NCBI RefSeq assembly: GCF_014200375.1
Contig: NZ_JACHBP010000001.1
Location: 1,674,001 to 1,738,000, forward strand
Source: Terrimesophilobacter mesophilus
GTDB lineage: Bacteria > Actinomycetota > Actinomycetes > Actinomycetales > Microbacteriaceae
DNA length: 64,000 bases
Direction: 5' to 3'
The position numbers were made by a program, and so were the translations under genes. Within the stretch, counting starts at the first letter, position 1. Each line of letters begins with the position of its first letter. Positions 8,847 through 17,068 of this stretch are shown in pieces. The notes below the pieces were generated by a model that saw only the letters and a list, made by a program, of their open reading frames with translations, did not search any database and was not told the origin of the DNA.

Positions 8847-9295
8847 CCGGATTGACCGCCACACTGGACTTCGCCAATCTCACTGTGGGCATGGTCGTCG
8901 CCGAGCGCGAGTTCCACCTCACGCGCGACTCCCTCGTGCGGTATGCGGGGGCGAGCGGCGACTTCAACCCCATCCACTACCGCGACGACGTCGCGACGAG
9001 CGTCGGGCTGCCCGGTGTGCTCGCCCACGGGATGCTGACGATGGGCATCGCCGCGCAGCCCGTCGTCGACTGGATCGGCGACCCTGGGCTCGTGTCCGAC
9101 TACCAGGTGCGCTTCACGCGCCCCGTGCTCGTCGATGCGACGGAAGGCGCGCTCGTGCGGGTGGTCGCCAGGGTCGGCGCCATCGACGCCAGTGCCGACG
9201 GGCACAGTGAGGCCCGCGTCGACCTCACCGTGACGTCGGCCGACGAGACCGTGCTCGGCAAGGCTCAGCTGCGGATCCGGGCGGCTTCGGCGTGA
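8843..9295 (+). CDS. MaoC-like dehydratase, HadB-type catalytic subunit
   Basis: 150 residues. The R-hydratase motif is intact: GDFNPIHYRDDVA near residues 40-52, with catalytic Asp and His, followed by GLPGVLAHGMLTMG. It should hydrate or dehydrate 3-hydroxyacyl thioesters as a heterodimer with the preceding gene, with which it overlaps by 4 bases. murB follows 13 bases later, so the three genes probably form one operon; this hadAB-murB order is common in actinobacteria. Confidence 0.85.
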   Translation: MTGLTATLDFANLTVGMVVAEREFHLTRDSLVRYAGASGDFNPIHYRDDVATSVGLPGVLAHGMLTMGIAAQPVVDWIGDPGLVSDYQVRFTRPVLVDATEGALVRVVARVGAIDASADGHSEARVDLTVTSADETVLGKAQLRIRAASA

Positions 9296-9308
9296 TGCAG
9301 GTGGCCGC

Positions 9309-10352
9309 GTGAAGTTCGCCGAACTCACGACGCTGCGGGTGGGCGGCGAAGCGCGGGAAGTGCTCTCGCCCGCGACCGCCGACGAGCTGGTCGTCGCCGC
9401 CCGCGAGGCCTGGGAGAGCGGCGAGCAGTGGCTCGCGCTCGGCGGCGGCTCGAACCTGCTCGTGGCGGACGATGGCTTCGATGGCACGGTCATCCGGGTG
9501 TTGACGCGCGGCATCGAGGAGGTCACGGGATCGCGTGCAACGCTGCGGGTGGCAGCCGGCGAACCCTGGGACGCCGTCGTCGCCTTCGCCGTCGAACACG
9601 GGCTCTCCGGCATCGAAGCGCTCTCCGGAATTCCGGGTTCTGCCGGCGCGGCCCCCGTGCAGAACATCGGCGCGTACGGCCAGGAACTCTCCCACGTGCT
9701 CGAGGCGATCGACTTCCTCGACGCCGGGACGGGCGAGCGGATGCGGCTCGCGGCATCCGACCTCGACCTCGGATACCGCAGCTCCGCGCTCAAAGACTCC
9801 CCGGAGCGGCGGGGTCGTCGTGGCATCGTCCTCTCCCTCGACCTCAGGCTCGAGGTGAGCGAGCTGAGCGCGCCCATCGCCTACGACCAGCTCGCCACCG
9901 CGCTGGGCGCAGCCGGCGGCGACCGGGTGCCACTCGCCGCCGTGCGCGCCGCCGTGCTGACGCTGCGCGCATCCAAGGGCATGCTCCTCGACCCCGCCGA
10001 CCCGGACTCGGTGAGTGCCGGCTCGTTCTTCACGAACCCGATCGTCTCCGAGAACTTCGCCCGCGGGCTCCCGGATGCCGCCCCGCGCTGGATCCTCGAC
10101 CCGGACGCCCCGGAGTCGCCGGTGAAGCTTAGCGCGGCATGGCTCATCGAGCGCGCGGGCATCACGCGCGGATTCTCGCTCCCCGGCTCCGGCGCCGCAG
10201 TGAGCAGCAAGCACACGCTCGCGCTCGTGAACCGCGGCGGCGCGACCGCGAACGCCATCGCCGAGCTGGCCCGCTACATCCACCTGCGCGTCCTGAGCGA
10301 GTTCGGCATCCGCCTGCAGGCGGAGCCGCAGCTCGTCGGCGTCAGCCTCTGA
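9309..10352 (+). CDS. murB: UDP-N-acetylenolpyruvoylglucosamine reductase
   Basis: 347 residues, normal for MurB. It carries the FAD-binding segments TTLRVGG near residue 7, LALGGGSNLLVAD near 41-53 and SGIPGSAGAAPVQNIGAYGQE near 108-127, and the C-terminal catalytic region with SAGSFFTNP near 237 and SAAWLIERAGI. MurB reduces enolpyruvyl-UDP-GlcNAc to UDP-MurNAc with NADPH in the cytoplasm, the second committed step of peptidoglycan synthesis. The start is a GTG at 9309 (MKFAELTT). It follows the two MaoC genes closely and converges on the ABC permease gene. Confidence 0.95.
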   Translation: MKFAELTTLRVGGEAREVLSPATADELVVAAREAWESGEQWLALGGGSNLLVADDGFDGTVIRVLTRGIEEVTGSRATLRVAAGEPWDAVVAFAVEHGLSGIEALSGIPGSAGAAPVQNIGAYGQELSHVLEAIDFLDAGTGERMRLAASDLDLGYRSSALKDSPERRGRRGIVLSLDLRLEVSELSAPIAYDQLATALGAAGGDRVPLAAVRAAVLTLRASKGMLLDPADPDSVSAGSFFTNPIVSENFARGLPDAAPRWILDPDAPESPVKLSAAWLIERAGITRGFSLPGSGAAVSSKHTLALVNRGGATANAIAELARYIHLRVLSEFGIRLQAEPQLVGVSL

Positions 10353-10394
10353 CGCTTCTCACTACCGACATCCGCGAGCGAGCCCGGCGCCCGC

Positions 10395-11270
10395 CTAGGA
10401 GTCCTTGCGGATCCAGCGGAACGTCATCCGGCACAGGAACAGGCCGACGACGAACCAGACGCCCATGATGATCGCCACCCACGGCAGGTTCCAGTCGCCG
10501 GTCTGCTCGAGCGCCGCGAACGATTCGGGCAGGAACACCGCGCGCATCCCCTGAGCCATCCACTTGAGCGGGAAGATGCTCGCGACGTTCTGCAACCACT
10601 CCGGCAGCATGCTGAACTGCAGGTAGACGCCGGAGATGAACTGCAGCAGGAGCACGATCGGGATGACGACCGCCGTCGCGCTCTTGCCGCTGCGGGGGAG
10701 CGCGGACAGCGCGATGCCGAGCACGCAACTCGTGACGACCCCGAGCAGGAATACCCACACGAACAACAGCCACTTCTCCGGGCCGGTCGGCAGGTCGACG
10801 CCGAAGGCGAACCGCGCGACCACGAGGAGGAGCGCCGCCTGCAGCACGGCGCTCACCAGGACCATGCCGATCTTGCCGATGAAGTACGAGATCACCGGCA
10901 GGGGAGAGCCGCCGAGACGCTTGAGCGTTCCGTCGCCCTTCTCGCCGGCGATGTCGACGCCGAGGTTCTGCACGCCGCTCAGGAGCATGCCCGCCGCGAC
11001 CATCCCTGGCAGGTAGAAGGCCGCCCAGGTGATGCCGCCCGTGCCGTCGGGCGCCGCGCCGATGTTGCCCGCGTTGCTGAACGCGACCGCGAAGATCGAG
11101 AGCATGAGGATCGGGAACAGGAACGTGAAGAACACCGAGTCGCCCTGGCGTGCGTAGACCTTGAGCTCGTAGCCGACCCGGGAGAGGCCGAGGCGGATGC
11201 TGCGCCCGAGCGAGTGGATGCGCGGGGCGGGCTCCGTGGTCGGCGGCTGTGCCGTGGTCGTCGTCGTCAT
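10395..11270 (-). CDS. ABC-2 type exporter, membrane subunit
   Basis: 291 residues with six predicted membrane helices in the ABC-2 arrangement. An N-terminal helix with FFTFLFPILMLSIFAVAF (about 45-62) is followed by an extracellular stretch and four to five C-terminal helices. The ATG overlaps the TGA of the ATPase gene (ATGA at 11267-11270), so the two subunits are co-translated. The exported substrate is unknown; DrrAB-type drug or lipid exporters share this layout. Confidence 0.85.
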   Translation of the reverse strand: MTTTTTAQPPTTEPAPRIHSLGRSIRLGLSRVGYELKVYARQGDSVFFTFLFPILMLSIFAVAFSNAGNIGAAPDGTGGITWAAFYLPGMVAAGMLLSGVQNLGVDIAGEKGDGTLKRLGGSPLPVISYFIGKIGMVLVSAVLQAALLLVVARFAFGVDLPTGPEKWLLFVWVFLLGVVTSCVLGIALSALPRSGKSATAVVIPIVLLLQFISGVYLQFSMLPEWLQNVASIFPLKWMAQGMRAVFLPESFAALEQTGDWNLPWVAIIMGVWFVVGLFLCRMTFRWIRKDS

Positions 11271-12187
11271 GCGCGTGCTTCCTCTGCGCTCGTCGTGTCG
11301 GTATCGGGGGAGGCGGTATCGAGGGGGTCGGTCCCGATGCGGCTGGCGCCGACGAGGTCCAGGTAGATGTCCTCGAGGCTCGGACGGATGACCTCCAGCC
11401 CGTCCGGCTCTCCGCCGTGCTCGGTGTGGAGTTTCGCCACGAGTGCGGCCGGTTCGGTCGTGCGCTCCTCGCGCAACGCGCCCCGCTCACGCCAGCGGAC
11501 GACGGGGATGCGCGCATCCGCCCCACCGAGCTCGTCGATCCGGCCGATGTCGACGATGACTCCGCCGTTGATGACCGCCGCCCGGTCGGCGAGGTGTGCT
11601 GCCTCGTCGAGGTAGTGGGTCGTGAGCAGGATGCTCGTACCATCCGCTTTGAGCCCGTCGATGAGCTCCCAGAACTGCCGCCTGGCCTCCGGGTCGAAGC
11701 CCGTCGTCGGTTCGTCGAGGAAGAGGAGTTCCGGCCGTCCGATGATGCCGAGGGCGACATCCACGCGCCGTCGTTGCCCGCCGGAGAGGTTGCCGATGCG
11801 GGTCTTCGCCTTGCTCGTGAGCCCCACCGCCTCCATGACCTCGCCGACGGGGCGGGGGTTTCGGTAGTACCCGGCGAAGTGGGTCAGCTGCTCGAGGACA
11901 GTCACGTTGCCGCTCTCGCCCGTGTTCTGCAGCACGATGCCGAGCCGTGCCTTCCAGTCGATACCGCCGTGCTGCGGGTCGACGCCGAGCACACTCGCCT
12001 CACCGCTCGTGCGGTCGCGGTAACCCTCGAGGATCTCGATCGTCGTGGACTTGCCCGCGCCGTTCGGCCCGAGCAGGGCGAAGGTCTCGCCGCGTCGGAT
12101 GTCGAATGTCACGCCGGCGAGGCCGGTCGCAGTGCCGTAGGTCTTGCGAAGGTCGCGTACGCTCACGACGTTGTCGGGATCGGTCAT
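11267..12187 (-). CDS. ABC exporter ATP-binding protein (DrrA/CcmA type)
   Basis: 306 residues. Walker A GPNGAGKST is near residue 39, the signature LSGGQRRR near 134, Walker B LLFLDEPTTGFD near 154-165, and a switch His follows in LLTTHYLDEA. After the ATPase domain there is a C-terminal extension of about 80 residues, as in DrrA-like drug or lipid exporters. It powers the membrane subunit encoded immediately downstream. A 118-base gap separates it from the upstream PspC-containing genes on the same strand, so co-transcription with them is possible but unproven. Confidence 0.9.
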   Translation of the reverse strand: MTDPDNVVSVRDLRKTYGTATGLAGVTFDIRRGETFALLGPNGAGKSTTIEILEGYRDRTSGEASVLGVDPQHGGIDWKARLGIVLQNTGESGNVTVLEQLTHFAGYYRNPRPVGEVMEAVGLTSKAKTRIGNLSGGQRRRVDVALGIIGRPELLFLDEPTTGFDPEARRQFWELIDGLKADGTSILLTTHYLDEAAHLADRAAVINGGVIVDIGRIDELGGADARIPVVRWRERGALREERTTEPAALVAKLHTEHGGEPDGLEVIRPSLEDIYLDLVGASRIGTDPLDTASPDTDTTSAEEARA

Positions 12188-12305
12188 TGCACCATGGTCG
12201 CGGCATCCGGGTCATCCGCGTGCTCGACACGCGAATCTCCCGCTCCCGGCCTGCCGGAGCAGACGGACAACGGGCGATCGCGCCAGAGCGCCCATGGCCG
12301 GGTGG

Positions 12306-12524
12306 TCACCGCCGCCGGAACAGCACGCCGACGAGTCCGCCGACGATGGCGAGACTGCCGATCCCCAGTACGATCCAGGTGATGACGACTCCGGGGGACA
12401 CATCACCCAGGTCGATCTGGGAGAACGCGAAACTCCAGACGGCGACGGCGATGAGGATGAAGCCCCAGACGACCGTGGGGACCTGGACCGCGCGAGGCGC
12501 ATCCTTCTCAGGGGTGTTGGACAT
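12306..12524 (-). CDS. Small two-helix membrane protein
   Basis: 72 residues with two hydrophobic segments (about 18-35 and 46-66) and an Arg-rich tail (FRRR). The ATG has a good ribosome binding site (GGAGAA), and the gene begins 9 bases after the stop of the PspC/ToastRack protein, so it is very likely co-expressed with it. Such small proteins often accompany PspC and LiaF-like proteins in actinobacteria. No catalytic feature is visible; function is unknown beyond likely membrane location. Confidence 0.75.
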   Translation of the reverse strand: MSNTPEKDAPRAVQVPTVVWGFILIAVAVWSFAFSQIDLGDVSPGVVITWIVLGIGSLAIVGGLVGVLFRRR

Positions 12525-12533
12525 GGTGTTCTC

Positions 12534-14021
12534 CTATCTCGTTGCCTGGCGGACCGAGAGGTCGCCGCTGATGACCCAGATCTCGACGGTGATCTCGAGG
12601 TCGGGGTCGGTGCCGTCAAGCGGCTCGAACGACTGGTTGAGACGGACGACCGCTCCGTCGCGACTGCGCTGCGGGTCGGTGTCGAATGTCACGGAGCCGG
12701 CCACGGCGTGGCCCCGCACGTCGGTCGACGCATCGGCGGGCACGATGACGTCGGCGTTGCCGGCAATGACCGTGAGCGAGATGAGCCCGTCGTCATCCTC
12801 GGATGCCGACGACGCGCCCGCGAAGTAGTCCCTGAGGTCGAGTTCGGCGTCGCCGCTGATGACGGTGCGGTGCTGCGAGTCCCCGTCCGAGTAGGACGGC
12901 GACCATGCGGTGTCGCGGTCGACCAGGACTGGCCCGCCGACCCATCCGAAGAAAGACGTGAAGATGAGCGCGAACACGACGAGCACGGCGACGCCGCTCG
13001 ACCCGCCGCTGGTGCGGCCGGAGAATCCGTTGAACACGATGGCGAGACCGAGCACGCCGAGGGTGACGGCCAGGCCCGTGATGGTCGCGACCGGGGTCCA
13101 TTCGCCCGCCCCGACTGCGAGGGCGGTCGCGGCGCCGGCTACGAGGGCGACACCGATCGCGACCGCCGTGAACAGCGGGTTCGACCGCGTTCGGATGTGC
13201 TTCCGTTCCCACTCCGCACGCCGCTCGGCGTGGTCGTGGTTGCGGATGCGGCGCTGCTCGAGCCACGCTGCACGCGACGCCTCGCTCTGCTGCGCTCGCC
13301 ACGCGGCGTGCTCGCGCCGCCAGGCGGCCTGCTGCTCCTTCCAGGCCGCGAGTCCGTCGGGGTCGGATGGCGGAGCAGGCGGGGCGATCGGTTCGGGGAT
13401 CGCAGTCGCGTCGGTCGTGGCCGCAGCAGCGGCCGTCGCGCCGGCATCCGTCTCGCTCGCATCCGTAGCGTCCGCGCTCGCCGGGGCCGGCGATGCGGTG
13501 GCGGATGCCGCACCCATCGGCCGGGCTCCCGGCCGCTGGTTCGCGCGCATGGCCAGCCAGATGACGAGCCAGATCGCGCCGCCCACGATGGCGAGGGTCC
13601 ACAGCACCCGCAAGACCGAGGCGCCCCAGTACGGGCCGTCCCAGAACCAGGGGCCGGAGAACCAGAAGCCCTGCGAGATGGGCAGGAGTGCGAGCAGCAC
13701 CACGACCCCGATCCCCGCGACGGCGCCGTAGAACTCGCCGCGGAAGACCCGCTCGAGGTGGATGCGGTTGTCCGCATCCGGAAGCAGGAGCCACGCGGCC
13801 GCGTACAGGAGGAGCGCCGGCCCGCCGAGCACGGCGACGACGACGGCGATGCCGCGGACAATGATCGGGTCGATGCCGAGGCGGGCGGCGACGCCGGCGC
13901 ACACGCCGCCGATCCAGCCGGGCTCGCGCGTGACGCCGAGCCCCCGCATCCAGTCGAAGAATCTGCTGGATGCCGTGGGGGCAGGAGGTGGGGGCGGTGC
14001 GGTCTTGGTCTTGGTTGGCAT
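12534..14021 (-). CDS. PspC-domain protein with C-terminal ToastRack/LiaF-like domain
   Basis: 495 residues. The N-terminal PspC domain is clear (WIGGVCAGVAARLGID, then LYAAAWLLLP, about residues 35-95). Further membrane segments, a long Ala/Pro and Arg/Trp-rich cytoplasmic linker, four more hydrophobic segments and a C-terminal beta-rich region follow; the last includes LTVIAGNADVIVP and VWVISGDLSV-like repeats typical of LiaF or DUF1707-linked ToastRack domains. The family senses or transduces envelope stress. It is divergent from a PspC-fused histidine kinase at 14135, so the two probably form one signalling unit. The start could be 14057 instead of 14021. Confidence 0.8.
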   Translation of the reverse strand: MPTKTKTAPPPPPAPTASSRFFDWMRGLGVTREPGWIGGVCAGVAARLGIDPIIVRGIAVVVAVLGGPALLLYAAAWLLLPDADNRIHLERVFRGEFYGAVAGIGVVVLLALLPISQGFWFSGPWFWDGPYWGASVLRVLWTLAIVGGAIWLVIWLAMRANQRPGARPMGAASATASPAPASADATDASETDAGATAAAAATTDATAIPEPIAPPAPPSDPDGLAAWKEQQAAWRREHAAWRAQQSEASRAAWLEQRRIRNHDHAERRAEWERKHIRTRSNPLFTAVAIGVALVAGAATALAVGAGEWTPVATITGLAVTLGVLGLAIVFNGFSGRTSGGSSGVAVLVVFALIFTSFFGWVGGPVLVDRDTAWSPSYSDGDSQHRTVISGDAELDLRDYFAGASSASEDDDGLISLTVIAGNADVIVPADASTDVRGHAVAGSVTFDTDPQRSRDGAVVRLNQSFEPLDGTDPDLEITVEIWVISGDLSVRQATR

Positions 14022-14134
14022 GACTTCATCGTCGCGAACGGGGGCGCTGGCCGCCATGGGGGTCTACCCTGATCGAACCCTGATTTCGCGTTCGCGACCC
14101 TCGCATCCGTGTCAGGGTCTGGTTGGATTCAAAC

Positions 14135-15295
14135 ATGACCACAACGTTCGCGCCCGCCCTCACCCGGCCTCGGCGGATGGCGGTCGCCGGCGTGTGCGCG
14201 GGCCTCGCGACGCACCTGGGCTGGCGCGAGAGCACCGTGCGACTCGTCGTCATCGGGCTCACGGTCCTGGGCGGGGCCGGCATCCTGCTCTACCTCTGGT
14301 TGTGGGCGTTCGCACCGGTCGATGAGGCGCAGGGCCCGGATGACGCGGTGAGCAGGAGCGTCCCCGTCGCGGCGATCCTGCTCGGGCTTGGCGCCGTCGC
14401 AGCCATCGTCGCTGTCACTCTCGCAAACGTCGCCGCGAGTCCCTATGCGGCCGTGGCGATCACGGTCATCCTCGGGGGCGGCGCCGTCGCCTGGAACCTC
14501 GCATTCGACCGCGACGACGACATCCGCAGCCCCCGCTATCGCATCCTCGTCCGCTCGTTCGGCGCGGCGCTCCTCACCATCACCGGTGTGCTGCTCCTGC
14601 TGTCGAGGGGGGCCAGGCCGGATGCCGTCACCGCCGTCCTGGCGGTCTTCATGATCGTCGTCGGGGTCGCCGTGGCGGCGCTGCCCGGGATCGTCCGGCT
14701 CTGGACGGAGCTGCTGGCTGAGCGCGCCGGCCGCGTGCGGGAGGAGCAGCGCGCGGAGATCGCCGCGCACCTGCACGACTCCGTGCTGCAGACGCTCGCG
14801 CTCATCCAGAACCGTGCAGGCCCCTCGAGCGAGGTCGCCCGGCTCGCGAGGGCGCAGGAGCGCGAGCTGCGCGACTGGCTCTTCGCAGGCTCTGGGCCTG
14901 TCGGGGAAGACCTCGCGACGGAGCTGCGGCGGGTCGCTGCCGCGATCGAACTCGACTACCCCGCGCGCGTCGAGGTCGTGGCGACGGGCGAGCCCGCTGC
15001 CGCGCACACCGCCCTCGTGGCCGCCGCCCGCGAGGCCATGCTCAACGCGGCCCGGCATGCGGGCGGGGAGGTCTCGGTGTACCTCGAGACCTCGCCCGAC
15101 GGGATCGACGTGTTCATCCGCGATCGAGGGCCGGGCATCGATCTCGCGACGCTCCCTGCCGACCGACTGGGCATCCGGGAGTCGATCATCGGGCGGATGT
15201 CGCGCGCCGGCGGCAGCGCGACCGTCGCCCCCGGCGCCGGCGGCGGTACCGAAGTCCACCTGCATCTCGACACCGAACCGGGAGGGTCGGCATGA
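14135..15295 (+). CDS. Sensor histidine kinase with N-terminal PspC domain
   Basis: 386 residues. A PspC domain (MAVAGVCAGLATHLGW, about 14-60) is followed by four more membrane helices (to about 195), then a NarL-type kinase. The H box AAHLHDSVLQTLALIQ is near 210-225, with the phospho-accepting His, and a HATPase domain carries EAMLNAARHAGG (N box) near 295 and DRGPGID (G1) near 332. It phosphorylates the LuxR-type regulator whose ATG overlaps its stop. The start at 14135 was chosen over TTG 14123. The opposite-strand PspC/ToastRack protein is the obvious partner for envelope-stress sensing. Confidence 0.9.
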   Translation: MTTTFAPALTRPRRMAVAGVCAGLATHLGWRESTVRLVVIGLTVLGGAGILLYLWLWAFAPVDEAQGPDDAVSRSVPVAAILLGLGAVAAIVAVTLANVAASPYAAVAITVILGGGAVAWNLAFDRDDDIRSPRYRILVRSFGAALLTITGVLLLLSRGARPDAVTAVLAVFMIVVGVAVAALPGIVRLWTELLAERAGRVREEQRAEIAAHLHDSVLQTLALIQNRAGPSSEVARLARAQERELRDWLFAGSGPVGEDLATELRRVAAAIELDYPARVEVVATGEPAAAHTALVAAAREAMLNAARHAGGEVSVYLETSPDGIDVFIRDRGPGIDLATLPADRLGIRESIIGRMSRAGGSATVAPGAGGGTEVHLHLDTEPGGSA

Positions 15296-15939
15296 TCGGC
15301 ATACTCATCGTCGACGACCACTCGATCTTCCGCTCGGGGCTTCGAGCGGATCTGGGTGACGCCATCGACGTCGTCGGCGAAGCGGCGGACGTCGACTCGG
15401 CCGTCGCGCAGATCGCCACCCTCGAGCCGGAGGTCGTCCTGCTCGACGTGCACCTGCCTGGGGGCGCGGGAGGCGGAGGGGCTGAGGTCATCCGGAGGAG
15501 TGCCGCGCTGCTCGACCGGGTGCGCTTTCTCGCGCTGAGCGTGTCGGACTCGGCGGAGGATGTCGTGGGCGTGATCCGCGCCGGCGCTCGCGGGTACATC
15601 ACGAAGGGCAGCTCAGGGGCGGAGGTGAGCGCGGCGGTCGCCTCGGTCGCGGGAGGGGACGCGGTCTTCTCGCCCCGGCTCGCCGGCTTCGTGCTGGATG
15701 CGTTCGGCGCCGTCGCCGGGGAGCAGGCCGTCGCCGACGACGAGCTCGACCGGCTTTCCGCCCGCGAGCGCGAGGTCATGCGGCTCATCGCCCGCGGCTA
15801 CGCCTACAAGGAGGTCGCCGCGGACCTCTATATCTCGATCAAGACCGTCGAGACGCACGTCTCCGCCGTGTTGCGCAAGTTGCAGCTCTCGAGCCGCCAC
15901 GAGCTCACCGCCTGGGCGCTCGAGCGCAAGTTGCTGTGA
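15292..15939 (+). CDS. LuxR/NarL family response regulator
   Basis: 215 residues. The receiver domain has the acidic pair VDDH near residues 7-10, the phospho-acceptor in VVLLDVHLPGG near 49, and Lys in YITKGSSG near 104. The C-terminal LuxR helix-turn-helix spans LSAREREVMRLIARGYAYKEVA to TVETHVSAVLRKL (about 150-195). It overlaps the kinase stop by 4 bases (ATGA), so the two form a two-component pair. Targets are not shown, but the divergent PspC/ToastRack operon is a plausible one. Confidence 0.93.
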   Translation: MIGILIVDDHSIFRSGLRADLGDAIDVVGEAADVDSAVAQIATLEPEVVLLDVHLPGGAGGGGAEVIRRSAALLDRVRFLALSVSDSAEDVVGVIRAGARGYITKGSSGAEVSAAVASVAGGDAVFSPRLAGFVLDAFGAVAGEQAVADDELDRLSAREREVMRLIARGYAYKEVAADLYISIKTVETHVSAVLRKLQLSSRHELTAWALERKLL

Positions 15940-15950
15940 GGTCGCACTCG

Positions 15951-16009
15951 CTGACTTGCGCCTTGCGGCCCTTCCATGGCCACCGTAAGGGCCGCAAGGC
16001 GCGAGTCAG
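15951..16009. repeat. Long palindrome, copy 1 (between response regulator and DUF559 gene)
   Basis: Arms of 23 bases (15951-15973 and 15987-16009) match at 22 positions around a 13-base loop. The core is GACTTGCGCCTTGCGGCCCT. The right arm contains the stop codon of the DUF559 gene. A related palindrome lies on the other side of that gene (16974-17032). It may act as a bidirectional terminator, but the sequence similarity between copies points to a dispersed repeat family. Confidence 0.75.
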
Positions 16010-16908
16010 TGCGCACTGCGGCGCCCGGCAAGCACGAGCGTGAGGCGCGCGACCAGCTCTGGTGCCCCATCCAGGTCATCCCTGTTCACCTGCATCACGA
16101 ACCAGCCGTCGGCCTCGAGCCTCGAGGTCCGCGTCATGTCGGCCCGAAACTCCGCCGAACCGTCATGGAACCTGCTCTGATACTCGACGATCACCTTGCG
16201 GTCGGGGATCGCGAGGTCGGCCCGGTAGCGGAACCCGCCTGAGGTCGTGATGGGCAGATTCGCCACAATGCCTCGGATGCCGCCGATCACGAGGATCACG
16301 CGGAGGCGGGACTCCTGCGGAGACTCAGCGCGGTCGTCGAGCAGGGGGAGCGCCTGCCGGAGCATCCGCAAGCCGCGCCGTGCGGGACCGCCCTCCACCG
16401 CCGCCGCCAACAGCTCGCGGGTCGTGAACGGCAACCGGTGGTGGACCAGGAAGTCCCCGGCGGCGACCAGGTCTGCGAGTCCGAGCATCGCACCGAGTTG
16501 GCGCCAGGTGGTCTCTGGCCCGCTGATGCGCAGCCCATTCCAGCGGCGGATGTCGCCGGGTTCGACTCCCAGGGTGTGACCCCGGATACCGCGTCCGGCC
16601 GGTGCGCGGCGACCGACAGGCACTGCGACGTGCAGGAGGTCCGACTGTTCGAACGGCAACGGGAGCGGTACGCCCATGATGCGCGCGGCAGTGGGGCCGC
16701 AGAAGAAGGCGGACGGAGGCATCCGGAGCTGGTATGCGAGGCAGCGCTCTTCGAACGTGAGCGGGCGACCGGTGTGCACGCGGACGCCACGGAACGGCCG
16801 CTGCAGGTCTCTACCGCGCATCCGCTTGGCACCGAGGCCCGCCTCTTCGCCCTGCCGGATTGTGAAGGGGCCGGATGCGAAGCGTGCGGGAAGGGGGATG
16901 CGTGGCAT
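16006..16908 (-). CDS. DUF559-like nuclease-domain protein with N-terminal AbiEi-like region
   Basis: About 300 residues. The N-terminal part (RGRDLQRPFRGVRVH) resembles the winged-helix and linker region of AbiEi-type antitoxin-like proteins. The C-terminal 110 residues resemble DUF559/Vsr-like PD-(D/E)xK folds: YRADLAIPDRKVIVEYQS with Asp and Glu, a later His, and LEADGWFVMQVNRDDL. It would be a cytoplasmic DNA-binding or nuclease-type protein; no activity is established. The start at 16908 lacks a clear ribosome binding site, and GTG codons further upstream remain possible. Palindromic repeats bracket the gene, which may indicate that it spread with them. Confidence 0.65.
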   Translation of the reverse strand: MPRIPLPARFASGPFTIRQGEEAGLGAKRMRGRDLQRPFRGVRVHTGRPLTFEERCLAYQLRMPPSAFFCGPTAARIMGVPLPLPFEQSDLLHVAVPVGRRAPAGRGIRGHTLGVEPGDIRRWNGLRISGPETTWRQLGAMLGLADLVAAGDFLVHHRLPFTTRELLAAAVEGGPARRGLRMLRQALPLLDDRAESPQESRLRVILVIGGIRGIVANLPITTSGGFRYRADLAIPDRKVIVEYQSRFHDGSAEFRADMTRTSRLEADGWFVMQVNRDDLDGAPELVARLTLVLAGRRSAH

Positions 16909-16973
16909 CGGGACAGGATGCCGTACGCGCGTACCTGCGTGCACCCACTCTCCACAGGCGCGCGACCGGCCAC

Positions 16974-17032
16974 GCGACTTGCGCGGTTCGGTCCTTCCCG
17001 GGGGCGCGGAAGGGCCGCACGGCGCAAGTCGC
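16974..17032. repeat. Long palindrome, copy 2 (between aminotransferase and DUF559 gene)
   Basis: Arms of 25 bases (16974-16998 and 17008-17032) match with three mismatches around a 9-base loop. The right arm, read in reverse, carries GACTTGCGCCGTGCGGCCCT, nearly the core of copy 1 at 15951-16009. It stands just after the aminotransferase stop and upstream of the DUF559 gene. Confidence 0.75.
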
Positions 17033-17068
17033 AGCGGGCGCACCGCTGACGGACCGACGATCAGGAAC

